A stretch of DNA of 64,000 nucleotides, taken from assembly GCA_902573755.1 (NCBI GenBank), contig CACGLD010000001.1:103241-167240 (forward strand), read 5' to 3'. Source of the DNA: an uncultured Pelagibacteraceae bacterium (GTDB taxonomy: Bacteria; Pseudomonadota; Alphaproteobacteria; Pelagibacterales; Pelagibacteraceae). A program made the translations under genes and the position numbers. Of this stretch, positions 1 through 10,565 are shown in pieces (positions within the stretch are counted from its first letter, which is position 1; every line of letters starts with the position of its first letter). Under the pieces are notes generated by a model. It made no database searches. It was not told where the DNA came from and was given only the letters and a program-made list of their open reading frames with translations.

Positions 1-1
1 T

Positions 2-193
2 GAAATAACTTACAACAAAATGATCAATTTGATTATATTTAGAAAAAAGAGACTCTTAGAAAAAGGCGCTTTTAAAGATGAGAATGAAATCGATGATCAT
101 ATTAAACATATAGAAACTGAGAACAATAAATTAGATAAAGTTTCTAGAATGAGAGAATTAGAGAATTGGTTAGACTATTTAAATTTAGAATAA
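2..193 (+). CDS. C-terminal part of an unknown small protein (cut by window edge)
   Basis: The frame is open from the left edge to a TAA at 191-193 and contains an internal ATG at 20, so either the gene starts outside the window or it is a 57-residue protein starting at 20. The product is highly charged (rich in Lys, Glu, Asp, Asn), with no membrane segment, and looks helical, possibly coiled-coil; it ends in Trp-Leu-Asp-Tyr-Leu-Asn-Leu-Glu. Its last bases overlap the stop of the convergent formate-THF ligase gene. I do not recognise the family. Confidence 0.5.
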   Translation, partial: EITYNKMINLIIFRKKRLLEKGAFKDENEIDDHIKHIETENNKLDKVSRMRELENWLDYLNLE

Positions 194-1870
194 ACCTTCT
201 ATTTCACCTTTTTTATTTAACTTAATCGAGTCAGCTGCTGGAACTCTAGGTAGGCCAGGCATAGTCATGATTGCTCCACAGATAACTACTATAAATTCTG
301 CACCAGATGATAGCCTTACCTCCCTTAATGGAAGAGCATGACCAGATGGAGCACCTTTTAAATTTGGATCAGTTGAAAAACTATATTGAGTTTTTGCAAC
401 ACAGATTGGTAAGTCACCGTATCCAGCTGCTTCAAAGTTTTTAAGCTGTTCTCTAATCTTAGTATCAGCAATTACCTCATCAGCTCTATAGATTTCTTTT
501 GCTATTGTCTCAATTTTTTTGAACAATGGTGTTTTACTTTCGTATAAGAATTTAAATTTTGCTTCATCTTTTTCACATAATTCGGCAACATGAGCTGCTA
601 AATCTTTTGTTCCTTCACCACCATTTGCCCAATGAGTGCAAAGACTTGCTTTAACTCCTAAATCATTACAAAAATCTATTAGTGCTTTTACTTCACTATC
701 TGTATCTTTAATAAAATGATTAACAGCAACAGCAACTGGTAACCCAAATTTTTTAACATTTTCAATATGCCTCTCAAGGTTAACCAATCCTTTTTTAAGT
801 GCATCTACATTTTCGTTTTTTAAATCTTCCTTTGCAACTCCACCATGCATTTTTAATGCTCTGATTGTTGCAACGATAACCACACAACTTGGTTTTAAAT
901 TTGATTTTCTACATTTAATATCTAAAAATTTTTCAGCACCTAGATCAGCACCAAATCCTGCCTCTGTCACAACGTAATCTGCAAGTTTTAATCCAGTTTT
1001 TGTTGCAATAACTGAGTTGCATCCATGTGCTATATTTGCAAAAGGTCCTCCATGTATAATTGCAGGATTGTTTTCTAATGTTTGTGTCACATTAGGTCTT
1101 ATAGCTTCTTTAAGAAGCACTGTCATAGGTCCTTGAGCATTTAAATCTTTTGCATAAACTGGTTTTTTATCTCGGTTATATCCAATTGTAATATTTCCAA
1201 TTCTTTTCTCTAAATCTTCTAGATCATTCGACAAACAAAAGATTGCCATTATCTCAGATGCTACAGTGATATCAAAACCATCTTCTCTTGGAAATCCGTT
1301 AGCAACACCACCTAAATTAATGTTTATTGATCTTAAAGATCTATCATTCATATCCATAACTCTTTTCCAAACAATTCTTCTAACGTCTATGTCTAATTTA
1401 TTTCCCCAATAAATATGATTATCAATTAATGCAGATAACAAATTATGAGCTGATGTGATTGCGTGGAAATCACCTGTGAAATGTAAATTTATTTGTTCCA
1501 TAGGAACAACCTGAGCGTATCCTCCTCCAGCTGCACCACCTTTCATTCCAAAAGAAGGACCAAGGCTAGGTTCTCTTAAACAAACAATAGATTTTTTTCC
1601 AATTTTATTTAATCCATCATTCAATCCAACAGAAGTAGTTGTTTTACCTTCACCAGCTGGAGTTGGAGTGATTGCAGTTACTAAAATTAATTTTCCATCT
1701 GGTTTATCTTTAAGCGTATCTAAATATTCTAAATTTATTTTTGCGATGTGTCTTCCCATTGGGCTGAAAGCTTCACTCTCATCAGGGACATTTATTTTTG
1801 CTAAAATATCATTTATTGGTTGCATTTTAGCTTCTCTAGCTATCTGAATATCTGACTTTACATCGCTCAT
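185..1870 (-). CDS. fhs: formate--tetrahydrofolate ligase (10-formyl-THF synthetase)
   Basis: Cytosolic enzyme joining formate and THF with ATP to give 10-formyl-THF; in a methyl-oxidising marine heterotroph it may also run in reverse and yield ATP plus formate. The 561-residue length is normal for the family. The P-loop-like PAGEGKTTT lies at residues 71-79, followed by the family-typical [21 protein letters not shown] stretch. An AGAGGA ribosome site sits about 8 bases before the ATG. The gene is divergent from the sarcosine oxidase operon, whose products deliver one-carbon units to THF, so a shared role in one-carbon oxidation is likely (inference). Identification is firm; direction of flux is not shown by sequence. 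Confidence 0.97.
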   Translation of the reverse strand: MSDVKSDIQIAREAKMQPINDILAKINVPDESEAFSPMGRHIAKINLEYLDTLKDKPDGKLILVTAITPTPAGEGKTTTSVGLNDGLNKIGKKSIVCLREPSLGPSFGMKGGAAGGGYAQVVPMEQINLHFTGDFHAITSAHNLLSALIDNHIYWGNKLDIDVRRIVWKRVMDMNDRSLRSININLGGVANGFPREDGFDITVASEIMAIFCLSNDLEDLEKRIGNITIGYNRDKKPVYAKDLNAQGPMTVLLKEAIRPNVTQTLENNPAIIHGGPFANIAHGCNSVIATKTGLKLADYVVTEAGFGADLGAEKFLDIKCRKSNLKPSCVVIVATIRALKMHGGVAKEDLKNENVDALKKGLVNLERHIENVKKFGLPVAVAVNHFIKDTDSEVKALIDFCNDLGVKASLCTHWANGGEGTKDLAAHVAELCEKDEAKFKFLYESKTPLFKKIETIAKEIYRADEVIADTKIREQLKNFEAAGYGDLPICVAKTQYSFSTDPNLKGAPSGHALPLREVRLSSGAEFIVVICGAIMTMPGLPRVPAADSIKLNKKGEIEGLF

Positions 1871-1997
1871 GAATAATCCTCTAAATTAAAACATTTACCT
1901 GTGACTTCTTATCCTTTTTTGAGATATTTGGAAACTTCTAAAAAATATATATAAAAAAAATAAGCACTATTTATATTCTTTGTTATAAAATTACTTG

Positions 1998-3254
1998 ATG
2001 CAGAAGTATTCAATATTTAATCTAGTTAAAAATGCTTTTTCTAATCATCAAAATTGGGATTTAGCATGGAAAGATCCAACTCCCAAAGAGGAATACGATG
2101 TTGTAATTATAGGTGGCGGTGGTCACGGATTAGCTACTGCATATTACCTAGCTAAAGAGCACAACATTACAAAAGTAGCTATTATCGAGAAAGGTTGGAT
2201 TGGTGGAGGAAATGTGGGACGTAACACTACAATTATTAGATCCAATTACATGCATGACGAAAATGGTTTGTTTAGTGAGTTTGGAATGGATCTATGGAGA
2301 AAGATGAGTCAGGATCTGAATTACAATGTAATGTTTTCTCCAAGAGGTATTATTAATCTTGCTCACTCTGATGCACAAATGAATGCTTATGCAAGAAGAG
2401 GAAATTCGATGAGGTTAAATGGAATTGATGCGGTTCTTTTAAATAGAGAGCAAGTAAAAGAAATTATTCCAATGGCTGATTTTTCTGAAAATGTAAGATT
2501 TCCAATTTTTGGTGGCTTGATGCAACCAAGTGCAGGTACAGCAAGACATGATGCTGTTGCATGGGGTTATGCACGTCAGGCAGATTCAATGGGGGTAGAT
2601 ATTATTCAGAATTGTGAAGTAATTGGATTTGATGTTTCAGCGGGAAAAATAAATGGCATTAGAACTTCACGTGGAAATATTAAAGCAAAAAAAGTTGGTT
2701 TATGTGTTGCTGGTAGCACAAATATTTTAGCAGAAAAATTAAACATGACTTTACCAATAGAAACTCATTTACTGCAAGCTTGTGTTTCTGAACCAATTAA
2801 ACCAGTGTTGGATAATGTAGTTACATTTGGTGCAGGACATTTTTATGTAAGTCAGTCAGATAAAGGTGAAATGGTGATGGGTGGAGATTTAGATGGGTAC
2901 AATAGTTATGCTCAAAGAGGAAATTTGCCAACATTACAACACGTTTTAACTGAGGGAATAGCGATGATGCCATTTTTGAGCAAATTAAAAATGTTGAGAA
3001 CCTGGGGCGGTATAATGGATATGTCAATGGATGGTTCACCAATTATTGACAAAACACATATTGAAGGATTGTATTTAAATTGTGGATGGTGCTACGGAGG
3101 ATTTAAAGCCACACCTGCATCAGGATGGACATTTGCACACACAATTGCACAAGATAGAGTTCACGAATTAAACGCTGGTTATAGTTTAAATAGATTTAGT
3201 ACTGGCCATCTTATTGATGAAAAAGGACTTGGAACAAAAACCTGGATATCGTAA
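1998..3254 (+). CDS. soxB: sarcosine oxidase, beta subunit
   Basis: Catalytic subunit of heterotetrameric sarcosine oxidase, which oxidises sarcosine to glycine and passes the methylene group to THF. An N-terminal dinucleotide-binding motif VVIIGGGGHG is at about residues 35-44. The ARH motif with His184 matches the place where family members bind FMN covalently. Length (418 aa) is typical. I start at the ATG at 1998; the frame is also open to a TTG one codon earlier at 1995, which adds only one residue. It is the first gene of soxBDAG, with the delta gene starting directly after the stop. A 124-base divergent spacer separates it from fhs. Confidence 0.95.
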   Translation: MQKYSIFNLVKNAFSNHQNWDLAWKDPTPKEEYDVVIIGGGGHGLATAYYLAKEHNITKVAIIEKGWIGGGNVGRNTTIIRSNYMHDENGLFSEFGMDLWRKMSQDLNYNVMFSPRGIINLAHSDAQMNAYARRGNSMRLNGIDAVLLNREQVKEIIPMADFSENVRFPIFGGLMQPSAGTARHDAVAWGYARQADSMGVDIIQNCEVIGFDVSAGKINGIRTSRGNIKAKKVGLCVAGSTNILAEKLNMTLPIETHLLQACVSEPIKPVLDNVVTFGAGHFYVSQSDKGEMVMGGDLDGYNSYAQRGNLPTLQHVLTEGIAMMPFLSKLKMLRTWGGIMDMSMDGSPIIDKTHIEGLYLNCGWCYGGFKATPASGWTFAHTIAQDRVHELNAGYSLNRFSTGHLIDEKGLGTKTWIS

Positions 3255-3524
3255 ATGCTTTACATAAATTGCCCACACTGTGGAATGAGATCTCAAAATG
3301 AATTTTCTTATGGTGGCGATGCAAGCGTTAAAAGACCGGAACTTAATAAAGAAGTTTCTGATCAAGAATGGGATAATTTTGTTTACAATAGAAAAAGTTT
3401 AAGAGGAAAGCATTTAGAGCTATGGCAACATATTTCTGGATGTAGACAATGGATAAAGGTTGAGAGAGATACTGCAACCCATGAAATTTTTAGAACTTTT
3501 AAAGCTGATGAGGAAGTAGCTTAA
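3255..3524 (+). CDS. soxD: sarcosine oxidase, delta subunit
   Basis: Small zinc-binding structural subunit of heterotetrameric sarcosine oxidase. The 89-residue protein shows Cys6, Cys9, His59 and Cys63, exactly the spacing I recall for the zinc ligands in the bacterial enzyme. It begins immediately after the soxB stop and its own stop overlaps the soxA start by one base, so the subunits are probably made by coupled translation. Family assignment is firm because the motif INCPHCG and the context agree. Confidence 0.95.
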   Translation: MLYINCPHCGMRSQNEFSYGGDASVKRPELNKEVSDQEWDNFVYNRKSLRGKHLELWQHISGCRQWIKVERDTATHEIFRTFKADEEVA

Positions 3525-6520
3525 TGACTCAAGCTTTTAGAATTGAAAATGAGGGATTAATAAATAGGGATAAAAAATTATCTTTTAAATTTAATGGTAA
3601 AACTTACTTTGGTTATGAGGGTGATACATTAGCTTCAGCTTTATTAGCAAATGGAGTTCATTTAGTAGGAAGAAGTTTTAAATATCATAGACCCAGAGGT
3701 TTTTTTGGAGCAGGTGTAGATGAACCTTATGCAGTTGTTCAACTTTATAGAAATGGTGAAACAGAACCTAATATCAAAGCAACAGAGCAGGAATTATTTG
3801 AAGGTTTAGAAGCAAAAAGTGTTAATTGTTGGCCAAGTGTTAATTTTGATATAGGTGCAATCAATAATTTTTTAAAAATTTTTTTACCGGCAGGTTTTTA
3901 TTATAAAACTTTTATGTGGCCAAAAAGTTTTTGGTATCGAATTTATGAGCCTTTCATAAGAAAAGCAGCTGGTTTGGGTGTAGCTTCAACTAAACATGAT
4001 AATGAAAGATATGAACATAAATACGAATATTGTGATTTATTAATTGCAGGTTCAGGACCTTCAGGTTTAGCTGGTGCATATGCTGCAGCAAAAAATGGAG
4101 CTAAAGTAATATTAGCTGAAGATAAACCAAGATTTGGTGGATCTTTACTTACTAGTGATGTCAATATTGGTAATCAATCAGGAAAAGATTGGGCTGATAG
4201 CATAGTTGCTGAGTTAAAAACAATGCCAAATGTTATTGTAAAAAATAGATCCCAAATTTTTGGATACTATGATCACAACATGCTTGTGATGTCAGAAAAA
4301 GTTAGTGATCATTTACCATCAACTAAAAAATATCACCCTAACAAAAGGTTATGGTACATCCGAGCAAAAGAAGTTTTGATTTCCTCAGGATCAATTGAAA
4401 GACCAATAGTTTTTGGAAATAATGATACACCAGGGGTAATGCTTTCTTCAGCTGCTAAAGAATATTTAAAAGTATATGGTGTTTTAGTTGGAAGAAAACC
4501 ATTGGTATTTACAAATAACGATAGTGGATACGAAACAGCAATTGAATTTAAAAAACATGGAGTAGATCCAATCGTTTTAGACTCAAGAAAAAATCCTGAG
4601 TCAGAAATAATTGATGAGGCAAAAAATTTAGGAATTAATATTAAAAATTCATATGTAGTTGTTGCAGCACAAGGATACAAAAAAGTAAAATCGGCAGATA
4701 TTGCAAGTATTTCTGAAGACAAAAAACAACTTGGTAAAATAGAAAATATACAATGTGATTGTATTTGTGTTTCTGGTTTTTGGACACCAACTATTCATTT
4801 AGCCTCACAATCAGGAAATAAAACAAAGTTTAAAGAAGAAATTGATGCATTTGTTCCAGGACAATCAAAACAAAATGAAATTACTTTAGGTGCAGCTAAT
4901 GGAGTATTTTCACTAGAGGAAACTTTAAAAACTTCATTTACAGCAGGAAGTAAATTATCAAAAAAAATTACTGAAAATGATAATGAGATAGCTATTCCAA
5001 ATGTTGTTGAAAAGAAGTCTTCTCAACATGATAAGTTTTGGTGTGTTCCATTGCCAAATGGTAAAAATTATAAAAGATTTTTAGATTTTCAAAATGATGT
5101 AGCGGTATCTGATGTAGAAATAGCTTTAAGAGAAGGGTATCGATCAATCGAACATGTTAAAAGATATACCACTCTAGGAATGGCAACAGACCAAGGAAAA
5201 ACAAGTAATTTAAATGGATTGCAATTAGTATCTGAAATTGAAAACAAAGTTGTTCCTGCAGTAGGTCATACAACTTTCAGACCCCCATATACTCCTATTT
5301 CTATTGGCGCAATAGTGGGAAGAGAGGTTGGAAAACATTCAAAACCAACAAGAAAATCTCCAATGCATTCATGGCATGAAAAAAATAATGCAGTTTTTGT
5401 TGATGCGGGTGTTTGGTTAAGACCTAGGTATTATAAAAGAGGAAATGAAAATTTATTTGAGGGATCAAAAAGAGAAGCAAAAAATGTAAGAACAAATGTA
5501 GGTGTTTGCGATGTAACTACATTAGGTAAAATAGATATTAAAGGACCAGATGCAGCGGAGTTATTAAATAGGGTCTATACAAATGCATGGTTGAAGTTAC
5601 CAGTTGGTAAAGCAAGATATGGTGTAATGTTAAGAGAAGATGGAATTGTAATGGATGACGGAACAACTACAAGAATTTCTGAAAATCATTATCATATGAC
5701 GACGACAACAGCTCAAGCAGCAAACGTTCTTTCGCATTTAGAATATTATTTGCAACTCGTTTGGCCTGAATTAAATGTGAATGTAGTTTCAACTACAGAA
5801 CAGTGGGCTGGAGCAGCTATCGCTGGACCCAAATCTCGAGATTTATTACAAAAATTATTTCCAAACTCTGATGTATCAAATGAAGGCTTACCTTTTATGG
5901 GCTATATGGAGGGAGATTTATTTGGTGTTAAAGCAAGAATATATAGAATTTCGTTTTCAGGCGAGCTTGCTTATGAGGTAAATGTTGAATCTGATTATGG
6001 AAATTTTATGTGGGAAAAAATAATTGAACTTGGTGAAGAATTTAATATCCAACCATATGGAACTGAAGCATTATCAACTCTTAGAATTGAAATGGGACAT
6101 GTTGCTGGATCAGAACTTGATGGCAGAACAATTCCATTCGATAACGCCTTAGAAGGTCTAGTTAGTAAAAAGAAAGATTTTATTGGAAAAAGATCATTAC
6201 AAAGATCTGCATTTATAGCTGAAGATAGACAAAGAATAGTAGGCGTAATTCCATTAGACAAACAAACAAGTATACCAGAAGGCTCTCACTTAGTTAAAGA
6301 TGATAAAGCACCGTTACCAAATCCAAAATTAGGTCATATCTCTGCATCTTGTTGGAGTGTTGAATATGATAATCCTTTTTCTTTGGCAATTTTGAAAGAT
6401 GGAAAAAATATGATTGGTCAAAAGCTTTTTGCGATGTCCCCACTTAAAAACAAAGTAATACCAGTTGAGATAGTTTCATCACATTATGTCGACCCGAAAG
6501 GTGAAAGAGTTAGATCATGA
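3524..6520 (+). CDS. soxA: sarcosine oxidase, alpha subunit
   Basis: Largest subunit (998 aa) of heterotetrameric sarcosine oxidase. Domain order visible: an N-terminal ferredoxin-like fold region (about 15-100), an NAD-binding motif [10 protein letters not shown] at 176-185, and a C-terminal aminomethyltransferase (GcvT) half from about residue 610 that carries the folate site where the methylene group is transferred to THF. Length is typical of the family. Overlaps soxD by one base and soxG by four. No frameshift or missing block is seen. Electrons from sarcosine in this enzyme class go to oxygen, giving hydrogen peroxide, with NAD bound in this subunit. Confidence 0.95.
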   Translation: MTQAFRIENEGLINRDKKLSFKFNGKTYFGYEGDTLASALLANGVHLVGRSFKYHRPRGFFGAGVDEPYAVVQLYRNGETEPNIKATEQELFEGLEAKSVNCWPSVNFDIGAINNFLKIFLPAGFYYKTFMWPKSFWYRIYEPFIRKAAGLGVASTKHDNERYEHKYEYCDLLIAGSGPSGLAGAYAAAKNGAKVILAEDKPRFGGSLLTSDVNIGNQSGKDWADSIVAELKTMPNVIVKNRSQIFGYYDHNMLVMSEKVSDHLPSTKKYHPNKRLWYIRAKEVLISSGSIERPIVFGNNDTPGVMLSSAAKEYLKVYGVLVGRKPLVFTNNDSGYETAIEFKKHGVDPIVLDSRKNPESEIIDEAKNLGINIKNSYVVVAAQGYKKVKSADIASISEDKKQLGKIENIQCDCICVSGFWTPTIHLASQSGNKTKFKEEIDAFVPGQSKQNEITLGAANGVFSLEETLKTSFTAGSKLSKKITENDNEIAIPNVVEKKSSQHDKFWCVPLPNGKNYKRFLDFQNDVAVSDVEIALREGYRSIEHVKRYTTLGMATDQGKTSNLNGLQLVSEIENKVVPAVGHTTFRPPYTPISIGAIVGREVGKHSKPTRKSPMHSWHEKNNAVFVDAGVWLRPRYYKRGNENLFEGSKREAKNVRTNVGVCDVTTLGKIDIKGPDAAELLNRVYTNAWLKLPVGKARYGVMLREDGIVMDDGTTTRISENHYHMTTTTAQAANVLSHLEYYLQLVWPELNVNVVSTTEQWAGAAIAGPKSRDLLQKLFPNSDVSNEGLPFMGYMEGDLFGVKARIYRISFSGELAYEVNVESDYGNFMWEKIIELGEEFNIQPYGTEALSTLRIEMGHVAGSELDGRTIPFDNALEGLVSKKKDFIGKRSLQRSAFIAEDRQRIVGVIPLDKQTSIPEGSHLVKDDKAPLPNPKLGHISASCWSVEYDNPFSLAILKDGKNMIGQKLFAMSPLKNKVIPVEIVSSHYVDPKGERVRS

Positions 6521-7104
6521 CATTAATTTCAGCTTTATCAAATGTTCACACAAAAGGTCAATTCGGAGATTATGAAGGTAAAAATGAAAATGATATACTT
6601 AAAATATCTGAAATCAAAAATTTATTAATTGTTCAAATAGTTCAGTACAAGAATTCTTCAGTTTCATTTGAGGGTATTGATATTGATGGTTTAAATTTAA
6701 AAAATGAACCTTTAACTGTAGTATTCAATGAAAATACAAGGATTATGTGGAATGGACCAAAAAACTGGCTTTTAGTTTCAACAAAAAAAGATTTAATAAA
6801 AAATGTAGTAGAAAAATTTAAAGATACAGATTTTGCTGTAACAGATTTATCTCATTCTAGAGCTATTATAGAAATCGAAGGAAATGATACAACAGAAGTT
6901 TTGAAAAAAGGATGTCCTTTTAATTTTAATAAATTTGATAAAAACAATTCAATTAACTCAACTTATAATGGAATAGCTTTTACTGTTGATAGGTTGAGCG
7001 ATGATCCAAATAAAGTAAGGATATTTGCGCTAAGAAGCTTTGGAGAGTCTTTATATCACTCTATAACAGATGCATCTCTAGAGTTTGGTTTTGAGACTAT
7101 ATAA
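6517..7104 (+). CDS. soxG: sarcosine oxidase, gamma subunit
   Basis: Fourth subunit of heterotetrameric sarcosine oxidase, a GcvT-like structural partner that helps form the folate cavity. The 195-residue length fits. The start overlaps the soxA stop as ATGA, implying coupled translation. Sequence is divergent in this family, but the segment with [15 protein letters not shown] and the C-terminal RSFGESLYH is characteristic and operon position is decisive. It ends 10 bases before the stop of the convergent DMT permease gene. Confidence 0.9.
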   Translation: MTLISALSNVHTKGQFGDYEGKNENDILKISEIKNLLIVQIVQYKNSSVSFEGIDIDGLNLKNEPLTVVFNENTRIMWNGPKNWLLVSTKKDLIKNVVEKFKDTDFAVTDLSHSRAIIEIEGNDTTEVLKKGCPFNFNKFDKNNSINSTYNGIAFTVDRLSDDPNKVRIFALRSFGESLYHSITDASLEFGFETI

Positions 7105-7114
7105 ACTTAAGTAT

Positions 7115-7963
7115 TCAATCTCTTGTTGCAATATAAACACCTATAGAAGTAATTAGAAATCCAATTAAATCTAAGCTAGTTAAACTTTCATTTAAGAAAA
7201 GCCATGCCATAAAAGCAGATGTTGCTGGAATTAAAAAAAATATAGAAACAGTTTTGCTAGCTGAATTATTTTTTATTAAAAACATCAATATTGTAAATGC
7301 ACCAAATGATACTAAAAATATTTGATGGCTCATTGCAATGATAAACGTTTGCGAGAAATCAATGTACGGATCAACAAACAAAATAATTATTAATGAATGA
7401 AAAAAGCATCCACCGAGAGCTTGATTCATATTGCTCACAGACAACGGTAAGTTGTTACTTAATTTTTTTTGCCATAAAGTTGAAAATGTAATTGCTAATA
7501 AAGCTATTATTGTTGCGATCAATCCTGTTACCGGTATTTTAGAACCAACATCAAAACCTAATACAAGTCCTGCTCCAGCAAATCCTAACAAAACACCTAT
7601 CCATTGTTTTGTAGATACTTTCTCATTTAAAATTGGTCCACTTAATGCATTTGTAAGAATTGGTTGAAGGGTTACAATTAACGCTGCAATTGCCGTAGGC
7701 ATACCTATTGAAATTGAGTAAAATACACCCCCAAGATAAAAACCATGAAATAAAACACCACTTAAAAAAGATTCAAAAAAATTTCTTTTGCATACTAGAA
7801 TTTTTTGTTTTGAATAAATTGAAAATAAAAAAAAACCGAAAGCAACTAATGCAAATCTAAAAGCTAGAGCAGCAAATGGATCACTGTTATCTATGATAGG
7901 TTTGGTTGTTATGAAAGCTGAAGACCATAGAAGTATAAATATGAAAGGAAATATTTTAATCAT
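7115..7963 (-). CDS. EamA/DMT-family permease
   Basis: A 282-residue integral membrane protein with about ten hydrophobic segments and two EamA-type halves, the normal architecture of the drug/metabolite transporter superfamily. The N-terminal LWSSAFITTKPIID and the mid-protein LQPILTNALSGPILNEKVSTKQWIG-type region are typical. The substrate cannot be read from sequence; members export amino acids, nucleotides or other metabolites. It converges on soxG with a 10-base gap, leaving no room for a separate terminator. Confidence 0.85.
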   Translation of the reverse strand: MIKIFPFIFILLWSSAFITTKPIIDNSDPFAALAFRFALVAFGFFLFSIYSKQKILVCKRNFFESFLSGVLFHGFYLGGVFYSISIGMPTAIAALIVTLQPILTNALSGPILNEKVSTKQWIGVLLGFAGAGLVLGFDVGSKIPVTGLIATIIALLAITFSTLWQKKLSNNLPLSVSNMNQALGGCFFHSLIIILFVDPYIDFSQTFIIAMSHQIFLVSFGAFTILMFLIKNNSASKTVSIFFLIPATSAFMAWLFLNESLTSLDLIGFLITSIGVYIATRD

Positions 7964-8066
7964 CTTGTTTAATAAACAAATAAATCAAATAAAATCAAAC
8001 AAATCGGTACCTATTATGAACAAATTAGAAGTGGAAATGAAATACCAAATCACCTAAGGTTCACCA

Positions 8067-8453
8067 ATGAATTTTAAATTGTTTAGAATTTTAACAGTTA
8101 TACTGTCTTTCTTCTTATTGACAGGCTTTGTGCCCATTCTTTCATTTGTTGGTCCAGGTGTTACCGCTCTTACATCAGGTAATATCTATAAAGCGAGTGC
8201 ACAATTTATAGTTAATCAACGTATAGAAAAAGAAACTGGAAAAAATTCTTTAGCTTTGATCAAAGAAACTTTAGTTGAAGAAAAAGATATAAAAATTAAA
8301 AAAAATTCTTTTGATGAGGACTTAAGACAATTAGTTGAAACAAGAATAAAAATGACCAGACAAAAACTAGATAATCAAAATTTACAAAAACTACTTAAGA
8401 AACGAATTGAGGTTACTAGATCGATACTTGATTTAAATAATATTACTCAATAA
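8067..8453 (+). CDS. small protein with signal or membrane segment, unknown function
   Basis: A 128-residue protein with a hydrophobic N-terminus (about residues 8-40) rich in Leu, Phe and Val that could be a signal peptide or signal anchor, followed by a charged, mostly helical tail rich in Lys, Arg, Glu and Gln with repeated register (Lys/Arg-x-x-Leu) suggestive of a coiled coil. I do not recognise a family. It resembles small SAR11 proteins annotated only as hypothetical. The end overlaps the convergent gene at 8443 by 11 bases. Confidence 0.7.
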   Translation: MNFKLFRILTVILSFFLLTGFVPILSFVGPGVTALTSGNIYKASAQFIVNQRIEKETGKNSLALIKETLVEEKDIKIKKNSFDEDLRQLVETRIKMTRQKLDNQNLQKLLKKRIEVTRSILDLNNITQ

Positions 8454-8883
8454 TATTTAGATATATCAAATCTTTTTGATCAGTTTCATTACACCACATT
8501 TCATAGCTTTCACAAACTCTCCACAAATGATCAAAAGCTCGTTGTGAAATTTCTAATGGAAAATGACTTTTAGTATAATAAAGCTTTGGTATCTTCATTA
8601 AAAATTTTATCATAGAATCTTTTTGTAGTTCTAAAAGTCTTAAAGTTTCTTCATTGATTTTCTTTTTAGTTATTTTATCAATAAATTTATTATTCTTAAG
8701 TTCTAAAAACCATTTATCATGAAATTCTCCAGAACTTAGAATGTCAAATTCCTTAGTAGTCATGAAAATTTCAAAAGCTTGTATATTATTGATTTCAGGA
8801 TTTTGTTTTTTAATTTCTATTATATTTGAATAAACAAATTCAGCAGCTCTCAACACATATGGCTTTTCAGTCTTGATAGACAT
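8443..8883 (-). CDS. uncharacterised 146-residue soluble protein
   Basis: No signal peptide, no membrane segment and no motif that I recognise. The protein is rich in Lys, Glu and Ile and probably all helical; a C-terminal stretch with two Trp and two Cys (LWRVCESYEMWCNE) may be structurally important. It lies three bases downstream of the Asp/Glu racemase gene on the same strand and is probably co-transcribed with it, but this does not define a role. Confidence 0.7.
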   Translation of the reverse strand: MSIKTEKPYVLRAAEFVYSNIIEIKKQNPEINNIQAFEIFMTTKEFDILSSGEFHDKWFLELKNNKFIDKITKKKINEETLRLLELQKDSMIKFLMKIPKLYYTKSHFPLEISQRAFDHLWRVCESYEMWCNETDQKDLIYLNIIE

Positions 8884-8886
8884 AAA

Positions 8887-9633
8887 CTAGTTTTTATGTT
8901 TAACCATAGCTGAATGAGCCAAAATTAAATTAGGATCTAAGAAAACTTTTGAGGATTTAACATTTTTAAATGATTTAAATGCAAAAATTGCAATAGGGAG
9001 CTCTGTACAACCTAAAATGATTTTTTTACACTTCATTTTAATTAAGGAGTCAATTGCAGGTTTAATTGCTTTTGCTGCAGCCTTTACATTACCCATTTTA
9101 ACTAATTTAATTGCTTTATTAACTGACATTTTTTGTATTTTTTGAGATGGCTCAATTAATTGATAATCTTTATCAAAAAATTTTTTGTAAACTCCAGTTT
9201 TAAGAGTGCCCTCGGTTGCTAAGAGACCAACTTTGGAGTTTCTCTTGCATTTTTTTTTTGTAAATTTGAAAACTTCTTTTGGCATATTGATTATTGGAAT
9301 ATTAATTTTATTCTGCAAATCATCGAACCAATAATGAGCTGTATTACAAGGTATAACTATAAATTTACATTTATTCTTTTCCAAAAGTTTACAACCATTA
9401 AGCAAACTCTTTAAAACTTTGTTATATTTTGCTCTACTTATTTTATTTGTAGATTTGTTTGAAAGGTTTTTAGTTTGAGAGCCAATAGATTCAGGTCTAC
9501 CAGGAATATTTGATTTATTATAAAGTATAAATAATGGATACTCTTGATCTATTTTTCCTCTATTTAAAACTGCAAGTTTGTTGCAAAAATCAAGACCTGC
9601 TTGAGTTCCCATTCCACCTAAAATTCCAATCAT
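8887..9633 (-). CDS. aspartate/glutamate racemase family protein
   Basis: Cofactor-independent amino-acid racemase of the Asp/Glu/hydantoin superfamily, 248 residues. The N-terminal IGILGGMGTQAG and the two catalytic cysteines, Cys96 in PCNTAH and Cys209 in LGCTELPIA, are both present, so the protein should be active. The GGMG-type start favours the aspartate racemase/YgeA branch over MurI. It could make D-amino acids or belong to a broad-specificity amino-acid racemase; substrate is undetermined. Confidence 0.88.
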   Translation of the reverse strand: MIGILGGMGTQAGLDFCNKLAVLNRGKIDQEYPLFILYNKSNIPGRPESIGSQTKNLSNKSTNKISRAKYNKVLKSLLNGCKLLEKNKCKFIVIPCNTAHYWFDDLQNKINIPIINMPKEVFKFTKKKCKRNSKVGLLATEGTLKTGVYKKFFDKDYQLIEPSQKIQKMSVNKAIKLVKMGNVKAAAKAIKPAIDSLIKMKCKKIILGCTELPIAIFAFKSFKNVKSSKVFLDPNLILAHSAMVKHKN

Positions 9634-9710
9634 AATTTTGATTAATTTATTAATTTTTTATTTTAAATCTATAATTAATAATTGTGTTTAAAGATTGTTA
9701 TTAAATAAGG

Positions 9711-9761
9711 TATTGGCTGAATAATAAATTTTTTAAAGTTAAATAAATTTTTCAGCCAATA
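9711..9761 (-). terminator. hairpin after the cold-shock gene
   Basis: Arms TATTGGCTGAA (9711-9721) and TTCAGCCAATA (9751-9761) form a perfect 11-bp stem enclosing an AT-rich loop of 29 bases, about a dozen bases beyond the csp stop on the minus strand. It could terminate or stabilise the csp mRNA. The large loop and lack of a clean U tract make a classic Rho-independent terminator only one possibility. Confidence 0.45.
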
Positions 9762-9773
9762 GGAAGTGTGAAA

Positions 9774-9980
9774 TTATGCAGTTTTTAAGTTAACTGCTGA
9801 AGGACCTTTAGGACCATCTTCAACATCGAAAGTCAAAGCTTGACCCTCATCTAAACCGTTCATACCAGCATCTCTTACTGCTGAAACATGTACAAACACA
9901 TCTTTTTCTTTATCTTCTCTTTCAATAAAACCAAAACCTTTGGTTGGATTGAACCACTTTACTTTACCTTGTAGACTCAT
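9774..9980 (-). CDS. cold-shock domain protein (CspA family)
   Basis: A 68-residue single cold-shock domain that binds single-stranded RNA or DNA and melts secondary structure. RNP1 (KGFGFI, residues 14-19) and RNP2 (VFVHV, residues 28-32) are intact, and the N-terminal [11 protein letters not shown] is typical. It stands alone between the racemase and a GNAT gene and has a 117-base leader with a perfect 11-bp hairpin, consistent with the post-transcriptional control known for csp genes. Confidence 0.96.
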   Translation of the reverse strand: MSLQGKVKWFNPTKGFGFIEREDKEKDVFVHVSAVRDAGMNGLDEGQALTFDVEDGPKGPSAVNLKTA

Positions 9981-10009
9981 ATTTATCTTCTTACTTTTTG
10001 TTATGTTTA

Positions 10010-10035
10010 ATTATTACTTATAATTAAGTAATAAT
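10010..10035 (-). promoter_or_regulatory. AT-only hairpin in the csp 5' leader
   Basis: ATTATTACTTA (10010-10020) and TAAGTAATAAT (10025-10035) form a perfect 11-bp stem with a four-base loop, 30-55 bases upstream of the csp start codon. On the minus strand a TTGACA-like hexamer lies further upstream (around 10058-10063), so the hairpin is probably in the transcribed leader. A stem this weak would melt as temperature rises, which is suggestive for a cold-shock gene, but no function is shown. Confidence 0.4.
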
Positions 10036-10097
10036 GGCTTTCTTTAGATTTTATTGGGTTTTGTCAACAAAATAGAACAACAATTAAAAATAATTTT

Positions 10098-10565
10098 TTA
10101 ATTATCGTCAATAAACATACTTAAATAAACAGAATTGATGTCTTCTTTATAGTGCGCAAAAGGTTCGCATACGGTGAAACCAGTTTTTTTGAAAAGTTTT
10201 CTTGCGGGTATAAAAAAATCACCTGCCCCTGTTTCGATACTTAATCTTTTTATTTTTAGCTTTTTAGCTTCATCGATTAAATGATTGATTACATGGATCC
10301 CTTTACCTTGTTTTCTAAAATCATCGTGAATTCTTATAGATTTAAATTCTCCATGTTCTTTATCTAAAAATTTTAAAGCACCACAACCGATCAATTTTTC
10401 ATCATCCCACAAACTCCAAAACTTAATTGATGAAACTTTTAATCCTGGAATATCAAGGACGTGAGCACTTCCCTCTGGAGAAGCAGCTCTAAGCTCAACA
10501 AAATGCTTAGCTAGAAGCTCATTAACTTCTGGATTATCAAAATTACCTTCTATTGATTTTAACAT
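10098..10565 (-). CDS. GNAT-family N-acetyltransferase
   Basis: A 155-residue acetyl-CoA-dependent transferase. Motif A for the pyrophosphate of CoA is RKQGKG at residues 84-89, in the normal setting after the SIRIHDDF beta strand. The C-terminal half ends in the usual aromatic-rich region. It starts directly after the purK stop and is probably the third gene of a purE-purK operon. The substrate is unknown. Confidence 0.88.
   Translation of the reverse strand: MLKSIEGNFDNPEVNELLAKHFVELRAASPEGSAHVLDIPGLKVSSIKFWSLWDDEKLIGCGALKFLDKEHGEFKSIRIHDDFRKQGKGIHVINHLIDEAKKLKIKRLSIETGAGDFFIPARKLFKKTGFTVCEPFAHYKEDINSVYLSMFIDDN

Noticed and set aside
4333-4722. 129-codon open frame on the minus strand within the sarcosine oxidase alpha gene
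   Set aside because: It is fully inside a well-conserved gene, has no ribosome site and its product looks like random hydrophobic sequence; a shadow frame.
7431-7667. Plus-strand open frame opposite the first DMT permease
   Set aside because: Antisense to a recognisable transporter and without independent support.
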